Source: Dipteris shenzhenensis (taxonomy: Eukaryota > Polypodiophyta > Polypodiopsida > Gleicheniales). Taken from it: a DNA stretch of 64,000 bases. The stretch is from assembly GCA_047967505.1 (NCBI GenBank), contig CM106538.1; one strand, 5' to 3'. Every line of letters begins with the position of its first letter. The first letter of the stretch is position 1. The translations under genes were made by a program, and so were the position numbers. Below the pieces are notes generated by a model. It saw nothing but the letters and a program-made list of their open reading frames with translations. It was not told the DNA's origin and did no database searches. Below, in pieces: positions 7,996 through 18,860 of this stretch.

Positions 7996-10893
7996 TTAGC
8001 GTGTGCATATATGTTTGCTCTGAGAATGCCTTGTATCCGAGACCACATACGTATTCATAACTGTGGCAAAATCAGTCCAACTCTCTCCTGGACTCTTCCA
8101 TGCTTCTTCTTTCAATCTCATTCCCTCAATCTTCTTCTTGTCCTCCAGCATGTTAGCACCTGCATAAATGTTAGACATCAAAACATAAGCTGAAGCATTC
8201 TGGTCATCCAATTGCACTGCATGTTCAAAGGCCTGTCTTCCAAGCCCCACATTACCCCACTTTTGGCAAGCACCCAATATCGTATGCCACACCACAAGAT
8301 TAGGTTGGAAGGGCATGTTCTCCACCATCGCTACTGCTGCATCTAGTTGGCCTGCACGGCCAAGAAGATCAATCATGCGAGTATAGTGCTCAAGGGTTGG
8401 AATGATGTCATATTCTTTGCTCATGGCCTCGAAGTACTTCTGGCCTATATCTACTAGACCCACATGACTGCATACACTAAGAACACTAAGCCAGGTGACC
8501 CCATTTGGCCTTATGCCTTCTCCTATCATTCTTTCAAGCATTTGGAAAACAAGGTTACTTTCTCCTTGCTGGGCATATCCTGCAATTAATGCAGTCCATG
8601 ACCCTACATCTCGAACTGGAAGTTTGTTCAACATGTCCAGTGCTTTTGCAAGCCAGCCACATTTGGCATACATTTCGACCAACGAGTTGCCAATCAAAGC
8701 ATCCCTTTCCAATCCCTTTCTGGCAATCTCAATGTGTATTTCTTGGCCCCTGTATATGGCCCCTGTTATGCCACAGGCTTTCAAGCCACAAACAAGCGTG
8801 ACCGCATTCAGAGAGACACCCTCCATTTGCATCTGTTTGAAACACTCCAATGCTTCTTCACCAGACCCTTGTTCTGCATATCCTGAGATTAGTGCAGTCC
8901 ATGAGACTGTATCTCGAGCTGGAAGCATGTCAAACACTTCCTGTGCTCTTGCAAGCAAGCCACATTTGGCATACATATCCACCAAGATGCTGCCAACAGA
9001 AGGAATTTTTTCCAACCCATTTCTGGCAATCTCAGCATGTATTTCTTGGCCCTTGTCTACGACTCCCGCGCTAGCACAAGCTTTCAAGCCACAGACAAAT
9101 GTAGCAGCATCCAAGGAGACACCCTCCAGTTGCATCTGTTCAAAACAGTTCAGTGCTTCCTCACCAGCCCCCTGTTCTGCATATCCTGCAATTAGTGCAG
9201 TCCACGGCACGACATCTCGAACTGGAAGCTTGTTGAACACCTCCTGTGCTTTTGCAAGCAAGCCACATTTGGCATACATATCAACCAAGCTGTTGCCAAC
9301 GAAAGTATGTCTTTCCAATTCCTGTCTGGCAATCTCAGCGTGTATTTCTCGGCCCCTGTCTACGGCTGCTATGATGGCACAAGCTTTCAAGCCACAAACC
9401 AACGTGACAGCATTAGGAGAGAAACCCTCCTGTTGCATCGGTTTGAAAAAGTTTAGTGCTTCCTCACCATGCCCATGTTCGGCATATCCTGCAATTATTA
9501 TGTTCCAGGAAACCACGTCTCGAACTGGGAGCTTGTCAAATACTTCTCCTGCTTTTACAAATGAGCCACATCTGGCATACATATCAACAAGGGTGTTGCC
9601 AACAGAAGGAGCTCTTTCTAACCCCATTCTGACAATGTCAGCATGTAATTTTTGACCCTTGTTTATGTCTCCTGCACTTCCACAAGCTTTCAAGCTGCAA
9701 ACAAATGTGACAGCATTTGGAGAGACACCCTCCAATTGCATCTGTTCAAAACAATCTAGCGCTTCCTCACCAAGCCCGTGTTCTGAATATGCTGTGATTA
9801 GGATGTTCCATGAGATCACATCTTTAACTAGAAGCTTGTCAAATACTTCCTGAGCTTTTGCAAGCGAGCCACATTTGGCATACATATCGACCAAGGTGTT
9901 GCCAATAGAAGGAAGTTTTTCCAATCCTTTTCTGGCAATCTCAGCTTGTATTTCTTGGCCTTTGTCTATGGCACCTATGCTTCCACAGGCTTTCAAGCTG
10001 CCAACAAACGTGACAGCATTTGGAGACACGCCCTGCAGTTGCATCAATTCGAAACAGTTCAGTGCTTCTTTGCCCAGCCTATGTTTGGCGTATCCTCCTA
10101 TTAATATATTCCATGGGACTACATCTCGAACAGGCAGCTTGTCAAACACTTCCTGTGCTTTTGCAAGCGAGCCACATTTCACGTACATATCAACCAATGT
10201 GTTGCCAACAAAAGGATCTCTCTCCAATCCCTTTCTATCAATAGTAGCAACTATTTCTCCACCTTGTTCCAGATCTTTCAGTCTAGCACAAGCCTTCAGT
10301 AAGGCCACAAATGTATACTTGCTAGGGGTTACACATTCTTCTTCCATTTTCTGATATAGGTTGAGGGCATGCTGTGATTCCCCAAGTTCAATATAACCCA
10401 TGATGAACGAAGTCCAAGAATGCTCATTCCGATCAACCAACTTGTTAAAAACCTCTTGAGCATTGCACATGCTTCCACATTCCATGAACGTTGGAACAAG
10501 GTAGTTCCCGAGAGTTACATGAGCTTCGAGCCCATTTCTGCACATGTAAGCATGTAAGCGCTTTGCATAGGCTAAATTTTTCCTTTTCCTGCACTTCTGC
10601 AAGATGCATATAAAGCTTTCAATGGAAGGAAGTTGAGGCACTTGTTCCAAAGACGTGAGTGCCTCCTCTAAGGTCAGAATCTCCCAGCCACTTCTCTCTG
10701 GTAGTTTTTGTGCTTTAGATGCATTCACCTGTACTCCAGACGAAAAGCTGGCCTTGCAATTGCTGCCACTCTCCGCTAGGTCCTCAAGCAATCCAGCGTT
10801 TGACCGGGCCTGACCACTGCATGCTTTGTCCACGTCCATTCTCTTGATTCGTGACTCCGTTTTCTCGCTGTCTCCAACCCAACCTGAATTCAT
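7996..10893 (-). CDS. PLS-class pentatricopeptide repeat protein, E-type end, DYW domain lost
   Basis: A single 965-codon open frame from the ATG at 10893. Translation could extend a little 5' through non-ATG codons. A TTACAG acceptor-like site near 10945 leaves room for an unseen upstream exon with the transit peptide. PPR proteins bind organellar RNA in a base-specific way and direct C-to-U (in ferns also U-to-C) editing, splicing or stability. Seven PLS modules repeat every ~101 residues, with LVDMYAKCG-type motifs from about residue 132 to 738, then ARDVVSWxALI-type S motifs. The end reads VVWHTILGACQ and SNIYAGANMLED (E motifs), followed by SPGESW and a truncated tail RHSQSKHI, where a DYW domain would start. 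The stop is at once followed by a decayed DYW domain. With no deaminase of its own it would need a partner for editing. The start codon is moderately sure and the family very sure. Confidence 0.93.
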   Translation of the reverse strand: MNSGWVGDSEKTESRIKRMDVDKACSGQARSNAGLLEDLAESGSNCKASFSSGVQVNASKAQKLPERSGWEILTLEEALTSLEQVPQLPSIESFICILQKCRKRKNLAYAKRLHAYMCRNGLEAHVTLGNYLVPTFMECGSMCNAQEVFNKLVDRNEHSWTSFIMGYIELGESQHALNLYQKMEEECVTPSKYTFVALLKACARLKDLEQGGEIVATIDRKGLERDPFVGNTLVDMYVKCGSLAKAQEVFDKLPVRDVVPWNILIGGYAKHRLGKEALNCFELMQLQGVSPNAVTFVGSLKACGSIGAIDKGQEIQAEIARKGLEKLPSIGNTLVDMYAKCGSLAKAQEVFDKLLVKDVISWNILITAYSEHGLGEEALDCFEQMQLEGVSPNAVTFVCSLKACGSAGDINKGQKLHADIVRMGLERAPSVGNTLVDMYARCGSFVKAGEVFDKLPVRDVVSWNIIIAGYAEHGHGEEALNFFKPMQQEGFSPNAVTLVCGLKACAIIAAVDRGREIHAEIARQELERHTFVGNSLVDMYAKCGLLAKAQEVFNKLPVRDVVPWTALIAGYAEQGAGEEALNCFEQMQLEGVSLDAATFVCGLKACASAGVVDKGQEIHAEIARNGLEKIPSVGSILVDMYAKCGLLARAQEVFDMLPARDTVSWTALISGYAEQGSGEEALECFKQMQMEGVSLNAVTLVCGLKACGITGAIYRGQEIHIEIARKGLERDALIGNSLVEMYAKCGWLAKALDMLNKLPVRDVGSWTALIAGYAQQGESNLVFQMLERMIGEGIRPNGVTWLSVLSVCSHVGLVDIGQKYFEAMSKEYDIIPTLEHYTRMIDLLGRAGQLDAAVAMVENMPFQPNLVVWHTILGACQKWGNVGLGRQAFEHAVQLDDQNASAYVLMSNIYAGANMLEDKKKIEGMRLKEEAWKSPGESWTDFATVMNTYVVSDTRHSQSKHICTR

Positions 10894-12975
10894 CCATGGC
10901 GACCCCTTTGTAATTATATGATTCAATTCTGGAGCCCTTGTATTCCTCTGTAAGACAACGCACAACAGACTCGTCAGGCTACCAATATGACCAGGTAGTC
11001 GTATGCCTTGAGCTGTGCAAATCAGGTTGGGCAGACTTACTTTGCTGTGTCGGTCGTCCCACCGATCTGTGGAGTACTCTTGCCGTGAGCGCTGGGCATC
11101 TGCGAAGCATGACCACGCTCAAAACGGATTGCCAGAAGTGCAATAGTGCTGCAAACTGAAATTGGGTTATGTCGTGCAGTACCTGAACGCAAAATTTCCG
11201 AGGTAGTTGCGAAACAGACATCCTCCACGGGCTTGGAGATTGGAAAGCTAGCATCTTGGCAAACGATTGCCCCGCTGCCGCCCTGGCTCCCCCATGGACA
11301 GGCCATGGCGGAGCCTGGAGGCAGGGGCAATGGAGCAATATACTGCATGCTTCAAATTGGAAGCTATCGGAGGCGTTTTATAGTTCAAAGAAAGGTTCCG
11401 CCAAGTGGCAAAAATGTGTGGATAAGTTTGGGCCTCTCTTCCGAGGCTTATAGTTGGTGTGGCCGCTCGGTTCACATCACCCGTTGGTCATTAGGCTTTT
11501 AATTTATGCCACCTACGTGTGATTGGTGTAACGGTTGTAGGAGATGGAATGGGCCAATCATATATCAGTTGGAAGAAGGACGGCCAGCCTTCATGGGTCG
11601 AACACAAATTTTTTGTATCAATGTCTTGGCTCGTCCCTCCTATTGGGCCAACTAGGACGACCCTTCACACGACTTTTAAGAGGATGGCTAGAGGGTAGTG
11701 TGAACCTAGCCTCAACTCAAGCCTCAAAGACAGCTCAGGACCTCGTCTTGGTCACCCTGTATGGGACGTTGTTTGCCACTTATAGATCGCCTCCCCCCCA
11801 AACAAAAGAAAATGGTGAGGCAAAATTTTACCTATCGAAATGTGGTCGCTTTTCAAAGCATTCCTTAAGATCTCAAGAGTAAAGGAGGTTGGGAGTTTGC
11901 TCACATCAGATGGCTACCCGTGTTCAAATCCCTTAGGATACCCCTTGTTGCTTGTCAACATAGACCATGGGCAGATGCGCCCCTCACAAATGGCCATGGG
12001 GATGTGAGGCAAAACAAAATCCCGCCTGCTCACACTCCATCGTGCACCAGAGTGCTAAGTTTAACAAATGTGAGGGGGTGGCCTTTGCCCTTTGCTAAAC
12101 CACACACTTTGATCCTGGGCTGCTTTTGCTTTAGAGAACCATTTCCTCCCCTCTAGGAGTCCCAACTTTGTACCACAAGGAAGGCACCACTCCTAGGCTA
12201 TGAGACTGGCTACATGTAGAACTAGAGGGCCGTTGGTCCATTACTCTACAAAGAAAAGTTCATTACCTTGCAAACAATGTCACTCAAAATATTTGTTTCA
12301 CAAACATGTACACCAAACCTACCACCAACCAACAATGCATTATCCCAATGTTATGTTTTATGATCCCAAATACCTACCCATACCCATACATGTATTCCTT
12401 TCCTATTTATAATCCTGCAATCCTCAAGTTGATTTTCACCAAAGGTATAGGCCATCCACAAAAGCCAAAGAGCTAATCCAAATGCTTTGGTAAAGAGAGC
12501 TATCCCCAATAAAGCTATGGCTTGGTTGCCAAGAGACTCCAACTAGCTTTGCTACCAATCTGTCTAGAACAATCGATTGAGGGATAGGACCTTCATACTT
12601 GAGAGCAAAACATCCTGCCATTGGAGTTTACAGGCCTTGATCCCTACAATGCCTTGCTGGCATAACCATACATGAGTAATGATCGCCCAAAGCTGACACA
12701 TTTTAAGAATCCATTAGAGTATAAGGAGTCAACCTTTGACCTGAGAGAAGGCCCCCTTTACGTTTCATTGTGGTTACCATCGACTAGCTACATGAGTGCC
12801 ACTGACCTTGCCATAGAAACTACTCGAGCGTTTTGTCAAGCTGATCCATATAGTAATTAGACAAAGGACAGTAGCTACAAAAGCCACGTAAAATATATGC
12901 TTTACAATTGTCAGTTTAGTTCGAAAGAAAGGAAAGCCTTTTGTCCTTTCAAATAATGACGTATTTATCCTCCAG
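10894..12975. other. PPR upstream region and unannotated DNA
   Basis: 10894-11500 is the probable promoter and 5' leader of the minus-strand PPR gene. It is relatively CpG-rich and has short open frames on both strands (10979-11338 minus, 11146-11502 plus) without recognisable domains. 11500-12975 shows no gene. A GTTCAAATCCC string near 11923 resembles a Pol III B box, but no matching A box was found. Short minus-strand frames at 12351-12621 were not identified. Confidence 0.4.
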
Positions 12976-13136
12976 TTTTTTAGAGATCTCAACAACGGAA
13001 GAAGGTGAGAGAGAGGGAGAGCCACACAAGTTTTGGTGGCTGCAGAACACCCTAATCTTCTCTGTCATCCATATATATATGTGTTTGAGTATTGTACATA
13101 ACCGAGGTTAAGATACAGTGGTCTTTAACCCCCACA
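12976..13136 (-). repeat. Probable 3' LTR (partial) of the minus-strand copia element
   Basis: Just past the RNase H end of the copia reading frame the minus strand has a purine tract (AAGTGGGAGG), then TGTGGGGGTT, the expected polypurine tract and LTR start. An alternating TATATATATG run and a CT-rich stretch follow. No second LTR was found to fix the end, so the lower boundary is a guess. Confidence 0.45.
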
Positions 13137-13225
13137 ACCTCCCACTTAAAGGCCAATGTGCCTTTAAGGGAGAACAACCAATGGACACACTATCCAATGC
13201 CCATCAATACACGAGAATACTTAAA

Positions 13226-13714
13226 CTACTGACTAGGTAGACTCTTCGTTAGCATATCTGTAGGGTTATCATCTGTATGAACCTTAACAAACTCTATGCG
13301 CTTGTCCTCAAGTACCTCCTTAATAAAATGGTACCTGACCTCAATGTGTTTGGTCTTTGTATGAAAGACTGAATTTCGTGCTAGCTGAATAGCATTCATA
13401 GAATCACTATGCAATGTTGGTACACTTGTATGAATCCCCAAATCTCCCACTAGTCGATCGAGCCATATAGCCTCCTTGCAACCCTCTGTGGCTGCAACAT
13501 ACTCGGCCTCTGTGGTAGACAAAGCAATGCAATTCTGTTCGCGAGACATCCACGACATTGTACCACCTGCAAAGGTGAACACATAACCAGAAGTGGATCT
13601 CCTACTATCCACATGCCCTGCATAGTGTGAATCTGTATACCCAAGTACACGCACTCTCCTCTGCCAAAGCAGATACACATCTCCTTGGTACCTTTCATGT
13701 ACCTCATGATGCAC
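13226..13714 (-). pseudogene. copia RNase H
   Basis: The open frame covers the copia RNase H: GYTDSHYAGHVDSRRSTSGY (first catalytic Asp in YTDS), then STTEAEYVAATEG (Glu) and HSDSMNAIQLARN (Asp). It closes with IEFVKVHTDDNPTDMLTKSL, the usual end of copia pol. Near-intact domain. A frame break separates it from the RT part. Confidence 0.9.
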
Positions 13715-13725
13715 TTAACTGCCTC

Positions 13726-14678
13726 CTAATGCCTTCTTCTTGGATTAGCCATATACCGGCTAACAACTCCCACTGCAAATGCAATGTCCAATCTAGTAGC
13801 TATCATAGCATGCATAAGACTCCCAACCGTTGATGCATAAGGAACCTTGGCCATCATGGCCCTCTCCTCATCTAATTTGGGACTATCTGCCTGACTTAGT
13901 TTCACATATGGAGGCAATGGAGTACTTACTGCCTTCCCCTCCTCCATATTGAAATGCTGCAACACTTTTGTAACATACTCCTTCTGTGAAAGCCAAAGGA
14001 GTTTCCTACTTCGGTCACGTGTGATGCGCATACCAAGTATATGACCTACAGGTCCCAAATCCTTCATGTCAAAGGCCTCATGCAACTTGGCCTTCAATGC
14101 ATCGAGCTCATAAGTGTTCTTGCTAGCAAATAGCATATCATCCACATAAAGTGCTAGGAGAATCAGGCTAATGTCCTTAGCCCTTTTAGTGTAGAGGCAG
14201 TGATCAATCTCACTTCTTATGAAACCTTGGGACCGAATGAAAGCATTAAACTTCTGATACCATTCTCTAGGCGCTTGCTTAAGACCATAGAGACTCTTTT
14301 TCAGCTTGCAAACCAAATTCTCTTTGCCTTTTCTTCAAAGCCTTCCAAGTGTGCCATGTAAATTTCCTCATGCAAATCCCCATGCAAGAAAGCTGTCTTG
14401 ACATCCATCTGCATAAGCTCCATATCCTCTGCTGCCACATGTCCAAGTAAACATCTAAGTGTGGTCATCTTCACAACCAAAGAGAAGATCTCATCAAAGT
14501 CCACACCCTTCTCTTGCTTGAACCCTTTAGCAACCAAATGGGCCTTGTACTTAGGCACATCATCACATGTTACCTTCATCTTGTAGACCCATTTACATGG
14601 CAATGCTTTCTTTCCATGTGGCAAAGAAACCAAGTCCCAAGTCTTATTCTTTATGAGTGAACTCATCTCTAATTGCAT
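13726..14678 (-). pseudogene. copia reverse transcriptase
   Basis: Two overlapping frames (14678-14301 and 14316-13726) together give the RT. The upstream half has KTWDLVSLPHGKKALPCKW and MDVKTAFLHGDLHEEIYM. After a frameshift the downstream half has KKSLYGLKQAPREWY and LLALYVDDMLFA (the catalytic YVDD), then HILGMRI. Only the frameshift near 14305 breaks it. Confidence 0.9.
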
Positions 14679-14764
14679 AGCATACTCTCACTTGTGCTGA
14701 TCCTCGCGCATCATAGCCTCTCTGTAACAAGAAGGCTCCTCGCAAACAGTAAACATCACATAGT

Positions 14765-15815
14765 CTACCCTTGGAACAAATCTCTCAGGTGGTTTAGACA
14801 CTCTAGATGATCTTCTGAAGGGCATTTTAGCTTGCTGTCCTACCTGCATATCAGCCACATTTGGCTCATCATTTCCACCAATAGATGATCCATCATTTGC
14901 CCTTGATTGTGTATTTGTGGGAGTACCTAGTGGCACCATTTTCTGCACATTCGGTGCATGGATAGATTGCTATCTATCAACATATGTGGGTGGATTCACA
15001 TCCTGGAAAGTGATTCTCCTCAGTTCCACATTCCTCATGGGTGTCATGCATTTTCTTCTCATTGAAGCCCACATCATGGCTTTGTATGATCTTCTTTGCT
15101 TCTGGATCCCAGAGACGATAGCCCATCTCTCCACTTTCACCATAACCCAGAAAGATACATTTTAGACTTAGGATCTCGCTTCTTCAAGATCTTTTGGCAC
15201 ATGTGCATATGCCTCACACCCAAATGAGAGTAAGAGGGCTTCTTTTTACTCCATGCCTCTTCAAGAATACCACCATCCACATCACATAGTCTATCCTTGG
15301 AACAAATCTCTTAGGCGGTTTAAACACTCTAGATGATCTTCTTAAGGGCATTTTAGCTTGCTGTCCCACCTACATATCAGCCACATTTGGCTCATTATTT
15401 CCACCAATAGATGATCCATCATCTGCCCTTGATTGTGTACCTGTGGGAGTACCTAGTGGCACCATTTCCTGCACATTCGGTGCATGGACAAATTGCTGTC
15501 TATCAACATATGTGGGTGGATTCACATCCTGGAAAGTGATTCTCCTCAGTTCCACATTCCTCATGGGTGTCTTATGCATTTTCTTCTCATTAAAGCCCAC
15601 ATCATGGCTTTGTATGATCTTCTTTGCTTCTGGATCCCAGAGACGATAGCCCATCCCTCCACTTTCACCATAACCCAAAAAGATACATTTCCTAGACTTA
15701 GGATCTAGCTTCTTCAAGATCTTTTGGCACATGTGCATATGCCTCACACCCAAATATATGCAAATGAGAGTAAGAGAGCTTCTTTCCACTCCATGCCTCT
15801 TCACGAATACCACCA
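14765..15815. repeat. ~526-bp tandem duplication inside copia pol
   Basis: Two direct copies (about 14765-15290 and 15291-15815) of the segment from the integrase C-terminus to the integrase-RT linker. For example TTGGAACAAATCTCT occurs at 14771 and again at 15297, and TCTTTTGGCACATGTGCATA recurs about 530 bp apart. The copies differ by scattered substitutions and small gaps, so the duplication is not new. Confidence 0.85.
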
Positions 15816-16440
15816 TCCAAACTCTTACTAGGTGATCTATTGTGATCACATGTTTCATTGCCTCAACCTAAAAACCACCAGAAAGACTTGCATTGGAAAG
15901 CATGCATTGCAACCTTTCTTGAATGGTGCAGTTCATCTGTTCTCTGCAACTGGATTTTGCTCTGGAGAATGAGGAAACGTGAGCTCCCTCTTAATCCCAC
16001 GTGTATCACATAAAATGTTGAAAGTCATGAGAGATATACTCTCCACCATTGTCAGTCCATGGGCATTTGAGTGTTCTACCTAACTGATTTTCAGCCAAAG
16101 CTAGCCATTTCTGAAATACCTAGAACACATCACTCTTCCAAGCTATAGCAGAAGCCCACACTTTCCTAGTTGCATCATCAATGAATATCACATAGTATTC
16201 AGCCCCACCTAATGATCATGTAGGCATGGACCACATACATCCGAATGCACCAGATCAAGCTTTTTAAGCTCTTTCTTTCCCCTTCTTTTATGGGCTGATT
16301 TAGTCCGCTTCCCATAGAGACAATGGTCAAAAAATTCAAAGGTAGAAAAACTCAAATGCAATACATAACCCAAATGGCATAAGAGTTTCATTCCATTCTA
16401 GATCATATGCCCCAATCGGCAATGCTATAAAGAAGTACTT
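15291..16440 (-). pseudogene. copia integrase
   Basis: The minus strand starts with a pre-integrase motif near 16430 that reads as LWHCRLGHM with the Trp codon changed to TAG. It continues through SDVCGPC and a stop-broken core (PWTDNGGEY near 16060, carrying the second catalytic Asp). It ends with the intact C-terminal frame 15858-15370, which has FLGYGESGGMGYRLWDP. Several stops make it non-functional. Confidence 0.85.
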
Positions 16441-17412
16441 TTAGCCGGAAAAGTAATCGAGACCAGAGGCTAAAGGCTAAGTATGGCGACGCTCAAGGGC
16501 CATAGAGAAAAGGAGATCGTGAGGGCGAAGGGATGTCATAGGGGTGAAAAAGGAATTAGAAGTGGAGGGAAGGAAAAGGGAGACTATGACACAAGGGGAA
16601 AAGGAGAGGGGGAGGAGAAGCATGTACATGATAGGAGGTGGAATGTAGAGATGGAGACATCAAGGGAAGAGAACCATACTTTATTTGAAAGAAGGGATGA
16701 GAGGGAAATATTAAAATACTAGCTAGGTGGCTTTACAAGAATGAGCGTGTCTCATCAAGGAATAGCCCCTTCCTTTTATAGCCAAAAGAGGGGGTCTCTC
16801 CCCATTAATGTATCCTCCCACATGCATGGTGTGTGTGGAAAAGTCTCCCATGTGGGCTAGGCAATTACGCACTCTCAATTGTGTGCGACAACCCTTTGCC
16901 TCAATTTCGCACATAAATCAAGCCCCATATCTCAAGTCTATGATACTCCCTTGGTCTCTTTCCAATTTTATAATATGTTCAAACCTCTAGGAGGACAAGT
17001 GGAGGGTTGGCACAAGGAATCTTGCCACCTCATCCTACTTTCCCCATTATTTAACTTGCTCTCTTGGACCTTCTATACCTCCCCCACATGGGCCTATCCC
17101 ATATGGAGGAAATAACTCAATATAATATCCATCTCCACCTATTTTATATTGCTTCTCCCATGGACTTTGAGCCATATCTCACTAAATGCAGCCTAGGTGG
17201 AGGGGTGGCACATGGAGGAGCCATGCCACCTTACATTTTATAATATTATTATCATGGATTATGTACAACACACCTTATGGGTCCTCTTACATGGAAGGGT
17301 GGCACATGGTCATGCCCTGCCACCTCAACCTTGGGCCCTATGCACACCATAGTTTATTATACTATTGCCACATGTACAAACACACATACATATTAATGCC
17401 TTTTTCCTTAGA
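16441..17412. other. ~970-bp insertion in copia pol, possibly a solo LTR
   Basis: The copia reading is interrupted exactly between the protease/pre-integrase frame (ends near 17408) and the LWHxRLGHM motif (near 16430), so this DNA is a later insertion. On the minus strand it has a TATAAAAGGAAGGGGC promoter-like string near 16780 and no coding domain. This suits a solo LTR, but matching TG...CA ends and a target duplication were not established. Confidence 0.5.
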
Positions 17413-17872
17413 CAATTTTATCCATAACAATACTTGGTTGCTCGGTTATTGCAACAACATGATCAGACACCCCTGATACATGTAAGGGATACAACATTCC
17501 ACACTTGGCACCTCTTGCCAAAACCATAGAGCCCTTCTGAATTTTCCAACTCTGAAAAACAAAGTTGGTCTGAAAACCAGCATCATCTAGCTGACCCACT
17601 GAAGTAAGACTCTTGGCCAGCTTAGGCACACGTCTCACATTTTTCAAAACAAATGCTGACCCATTTGCAAAAGAAAACTTTATGTCACCTACTCCCACTA
17701 TGTCACCTACATAATTATTTCCAAGATGCACACAACCTGTCTTTCCACTGTCATAAGTGGAGAACCATTCCCTATAGAGAGTAACATGGAATGAAGCACT
17801 AGAATCCAAAATCCAATCCTGGGAATATGCATTATCTGAAGTGGTAAGCAAGTCTGCAGGTAGACTAGTCAT
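17408..17872 (-). pseudogene. copia protease and pre-integrase part
   Basis: The frame contains WILDSSASFHVT, the copia protease active-site region. It reads DSS where DSG is normal, so the Gly is replaced. It is followed by LKNVRRVPKLAKSLTSVGQL, typical of the protease-integrase junction. Cut at 17408 by the insertion. Confidence 0.85.
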
Positions 17873-18004
17873 GAAGAGAATGTCATTGTCACTACTACTA
17901 TCAGTGATTGCATTAATCTCCTCGATCTTTATTTTTCCTTTGTCCTCCCTTAGACTCTCTTCCTTTTTATTTGCACCCCAATTTACATTCTTTCTCTTAT
18001 CCTT

Positions 18005-18854
18005 TTACTCTCTTTTCAGCTTGTAGCAATCCTTTTCCATGTGGCCCTTCTTGCCACAATGATAACACTCAATGTTCCATGCCCTTGATTTGCTACGAGG
18101 CTTCTCTCTTTCTTGGGACTTCCCCTTGAACTGTGATCTGCCCCTTTGCACATTTAAGGCTACATCCTGCTTGTTGCCATCCATAGAATTCCGTCTAATC
18201 TCCTTGGCCAACAAGCTACCCACATCATCAAAATTCAGTACTCCACCAAGTGCAGGGTTACTGACAATTGTACCGAAGGTATCCCATGAGGATGGCAATG
18301 AACACAAGAGGAATATTGCCTTAGTCTTCGCATCAAAATTTATCTTCTGAGCCTAAAGCTAGCTGAAAATAATAGAATTCATTCAAGTGAGAAGAAATGG
18401 AGACCCCTTCCTTCATTTGCAGCTCAAACAACCTCTTCATGAGCTAAACTTTATTAGAGGCAGTTTCCTTCTCATAAGTGGCACATAATTTCATCCATAA
18501 ATCTTTCATAGTTTGCTCATTTACTATAACAAAATAGACTAACTCTGCAAGATGAAGTCTAATAGTAGAGTTTGCTAATGCATCCAACTCATTCCAATCA
18601 TTCTCATACATATCTGCAGGCTTAGCTCCAATCCTTGCCAACTTCTTTTGAATAAGCACATCCCTTATCGGTTCTTTCCATAAAGAAATGTTTGTCCCAT
18701 CAAACTCTTTAATGCTGAAAAACTCCAATTTGGCATCAAGCTTTGTGATAGCCACACATGTCACACCAACCATGCCAGACTTAGTGGAAGTCACACAAGA
18801 ATCTTCCAATGAGAATAAAGAATTATTTTCGCTACCTAACTTTCTCAAAAGCAA
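18005..18854 (-). pseudogene. copia gag with zinc knuckle
   Basis: 18854-18444 encodes the gag N-terminal part (FSIKEFDGTNISLWKEPIRD, then MKDLWMKLCATYEKE). After a broken stretch, 18307-18005 encodes the C-terminal part with a CCHC zinc knuckle CYHCGKKGHMEKDC. Gag is split by stops. Confidence 0.88.
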
Positions 18855-18860
18855 CTAGCA

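Larger units (their letters stand above)
13137..18860 (-). mobile_element. Degenerate Ty1/copia retrotransposon (gag-PR-INT-RT-RH)
   Basis: Minus-strand domains occur in true copia order going down in coordinate: gag (18854-18307), zinc knuckle (about 18060), protease and pre-integrase (17872-17408), integrase (about 16440-15291), RT (14678-13726) and RNase H (13714-13226). Frameshifts, stops, a 526-bp tandem duplication and a ~970-bp insertion break the polyprotein, so it cannot be autonomous. No 5' LTR or primer site was found above 18860; the element is truncated there. Confidence 0.9.

Noticed and set aside
8495-10354. Long plus-strand open frames (386, 159 and other codons) opposite the PPR gene
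   Set aside because: They are antisense shadows of the repetitive PPR coding sequence; their own repeats mirror the PPR modules and they show no domain.
11918-11932. GTTCAAATCCC as a Pol III B box
   Set aside because: No matching A box upstream and no foldable tRNA arms.
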